Source of the DNA: Thalassospiraceae bacterium
Lineage (GTDB): Bacteria; Pseudomonadota; Alphaproteobacteria; Rhodospirillales; Magnetovibrionaceae
Length of the DNA: 6,947 nucleotides
Direction: 5' to 3'
NCBI GenBank assembly: GCA_030637845.1
Contig: DAOWFT010000177.1
Span: forward strand, 1 to 6,947
In this document: piece by piece, positions 6,076 to 6,947 of the stretch
Layout of the letters: each line of letters opens with the position of its first letter
How positions within the stretch are numbered: the stretch's first letter is position 1
Program-made: the position numbers and the translations under genes
The notes under the pieces: generated by a model
Databases searched by the model: none
What the model saw: the letters and a program-made list of their open reading frames with translations, nothing else
What the model was told of the DNA's origin: nothing

Positions 6076-6417
6076 GTGTCTAGTGAAAATGGCGGCCACA
6101 ACGGTAATACGACCCCGGAAAACAGGGGTCACTTCCTTGTCGACATCAACACGGTGTTTCCGTTTTTAGGGAAGCGTTATTTTCTGATTTTCTATTTTGG
6201 TCGCCACCTTCATCCCCGTCAACAAAACCAACTGGTCAATCAGCGCACCATGGGTAACTGGGCGGTGATTTTGTTGATGGGTGCATTGTTATTTGGATTT
6301 GCGTATGCCGCATTGCAAATTATCGATTGGCGACTGGATCAAAGCACAGCCCCGCCCAGCGGCGCGTCTACCCACGTTTTGCCGCCACACACAAAAACAA
6401 ATTATATGGCAGGCTAG
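6076..6417 (+). CDS. Small single-helix inner-membrane protein, function unknown
   Basis: I do not recognise this protein. From GTG 6076 it has 113 residues; ATG 6070 would add two. The first 20 residues are polar and probably disordered (SSENGGHNGNTTPENRG). A semi-hydrophobic aromatic stretch follows, FPFLGKRYFLIFYFGRH at about 28-44, which could be a second or amphipathic membrane segment. A basic/polar loop rich in Gln, Asn and Arg comes next, and then one clear membrane helix at about 62-84 (WAVILLMGALLFGFAYAALQI). The C-terminal 28 residues are Pro/Ser/Thr/His-rich. There is no signal-peptide cleavage site and there are no Cys. Coding is supported by the ribosome site, a clean frame and membrane composition. 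The gene lies 97 bp after pyrE; that gap shows no convincing terminator or promoter, only a CCCGCGGG palindrome at 6030-6037. Confidence 0.72.
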   Translation: MSSENGGHNGNTTPENRGHFLVDINTVFPFLGKRYFLIFYFGRHLHPRQQNQLVNQRTMGNWAVILLMGALLFGFAYAALQIIDWRLDQSTAPPSGASTHVLPPHTKTNYMAG

Positions 6418-6426
6418 CCAAATAGG

Positions 6427-6472
6427 TTTACTATGTTGCTGGTAGGCGCAGGCCTAAGCAAAACATAGTGAA
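6427..6472 (+). promoter_or_regulatory. Long interrupted hairpin in the aminotransferase leader
   Basis: The spacer between the small membrane protein and the aminotransferase folds almost entirely into one stem-loop. The outer stem pairs 6427-6437 with 6462-6472 (11 pairs, one T-G wobble; core ACTATGTT/AACATAGT). The middle stem pairs GCT 6438-6440 with AGC 6457-6459, followed by a GG/AA interruption. The inner stem pairs TAGGC 6443-6447 with GCCTA 6452-6456 around a GCAG loop. No U-run follows, so it is not a classic terminator. The 3' arm overlaps the first bases of the ribosome site AAAAGG (6471-6476), so folding could affect translation; that role is an inference. Confidence 0.5.
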
Positions 6473-6476
6473 AAGG
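6471..6476 (+). promoter_or_regulatory. Ribosome binding site supporting a TTG start
   Basis: AAAAGG lies 7 bases before TTG 6484. In-frame stops at 6466-6468 and 6469-6471 rule out any start further upstream. Confidence 0.65.
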
Positions 6477-6483
6477 CTTTCAG

Positions 6484-6947
6484 TTGAATAGCAAAACACC
6501 TAATTCATATGGCGCCCGCGATATAGCGAGTCAGATCCACCCTTACACAAATCTGGAAGCCCATCTTGAAAATGGGCCGTTGGTCATTACCAGCGGTGAT
6601 GGCGTTCGGGTTTTTGACGAAGACGGAAAAGGCTACATCGAAGGAATGTCCGGCCTTTGGTGTACATCGCTGGGGTGGAGCGAAAAACGTCTTGTGGATG
6701 CCGCGATCAAAAGCATGGATAAACTTGCATTCTATCACAACTTTACCGGCAAGGCGCCTGACGTAACCATAGACCTGGCCGAAAGGTTATTAAAGCTGGC
6801 TCCGGCCCCGCTTAATAACAGTGGTTCAAAAGTATTTTTTGCCAACTCAGGTTCCGAAGCCGTTGACACCGCAATTAAGTTTATCTGGTACATAAATAAT
6901 GCGCTGGGGAACCCTAAAAAAAAGAAAATCATATCACGAATAAAAGC
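6484..6947 (+). CDS. Class III PLP-dependent aminotransferase, N-terminal part (3' truncated)
   Basis: The frame runs from TTG 6484 past the window end, giving 154 complete codons of a family usually about 440-470 residues long. It matches the N-terminal third of fold-type I, class III aminotransferases of the omega-amino-acid:pyruvate type: HPYTNLEAHLENGPL at 19-33, then GVRVFDEDGKGYIEGMSGLW at 40-59, YHNF at 82-85, and FANSGSEAVDTAIK at 119-132, whose GSEAVD contacts the PLP phosphate. These enzymes move amino groups from omega-amino acids, polyamines or amines to pyruvate or a similar acceptor; the substrate cannot be told from this part, and the catalytic lysine lies beyond the window. 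TTG is the only start that keeps the family's N-terminus; the first in-frame ATG (at the GMSGLW methionine) is too late. An eight-A run at 6915-6922 lies in the coding sequence. Confidence 0.88.
   Translation, partial: MNSKTPNSYGARDIASQIHPYTNLEAHLENGPLVITSGDGVRVFDEDGKGYIEGMSGLWCTSLGWSEKRLVDAAIKSMDKLAFYHNFTGKAPDVTIDLAERLLKLAPAPLNNSGSKVFFANSGSEAVDTAIKFIWYINNALGNPKKKKIISRIK

Noticed and set aside
1..6947. Mobile elements, CRISPR arrays, defence systems, tRNA or rRNA genes
   Set aside because: No transposase, integrase, spaced repeats, tRNA-like cloverleaf or rRNA sequence was seen on either strand.

Overview
The window looks like an ordinary chromosomal segment of an alphaproteobacterium of intermediate GC. 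That placement is inferred from gene content: TadE/TadG-type minor pilins, an ELM1-family (DUF1022) protein, an HspQ/YccV-type protein, and a PyrE with the VEDLATDG-type PRPP loop. I cannot name a genus. Both edges cut genes: the first coding region lacks its start and the last lacks its end.

Layout. Positions 1-1412 (+) hold the end of a Flp/Tad pilus cluster: the C-terminal part of a Gly/Asn-rich TadG-like protein, then two small TadE-like pseudopilins. A convergent gene on the minus strand (1416-2219) encodes a hydroxypyruvate isomerase-family TIM barrel with both catalytic glutamates and a tail lengthened by a 15-bp tandem repeat. Divergent from it, 2324-3685 (+) encodes the oxygen-independent coproporphyrinogen III oxidase HemN, behind a good sigma70-like promoter. 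Its stop codon overlaps the stop of a convergent ELM1-family gene (3682-4671, minus). A 222-bp divergent spacer follows, carrying a 16-bp perfect palindrome and an 11-bp direct repeat. Then hspQ (4894-5253), pyrE (5295-5978), a small one-helix membrane protein of unknown function (6076-6417) and the 5' part of a class III aminotransferase (from 6484) all run on the plus strand.

Functional picture. The Tad genes form one unit for surface pili. The remaining genes are housekeeping: haem synthesis without oxygen, pyrimidine synthesis, a small stress/proteolysis factor, carbon metabolism and amino-group transfer. They share no obvious pathway. I see no phage, transposon, CRISPR, defence or RNA-gene signal. 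The features most worth a second look are small: the palindrome/repeat block before the ELM1 gene, a long interrupted hairpin just before the TTG-started aminotransferase, the repeat-extended tail of the isomerase, and a hairpin spanning two convergent stop codons.
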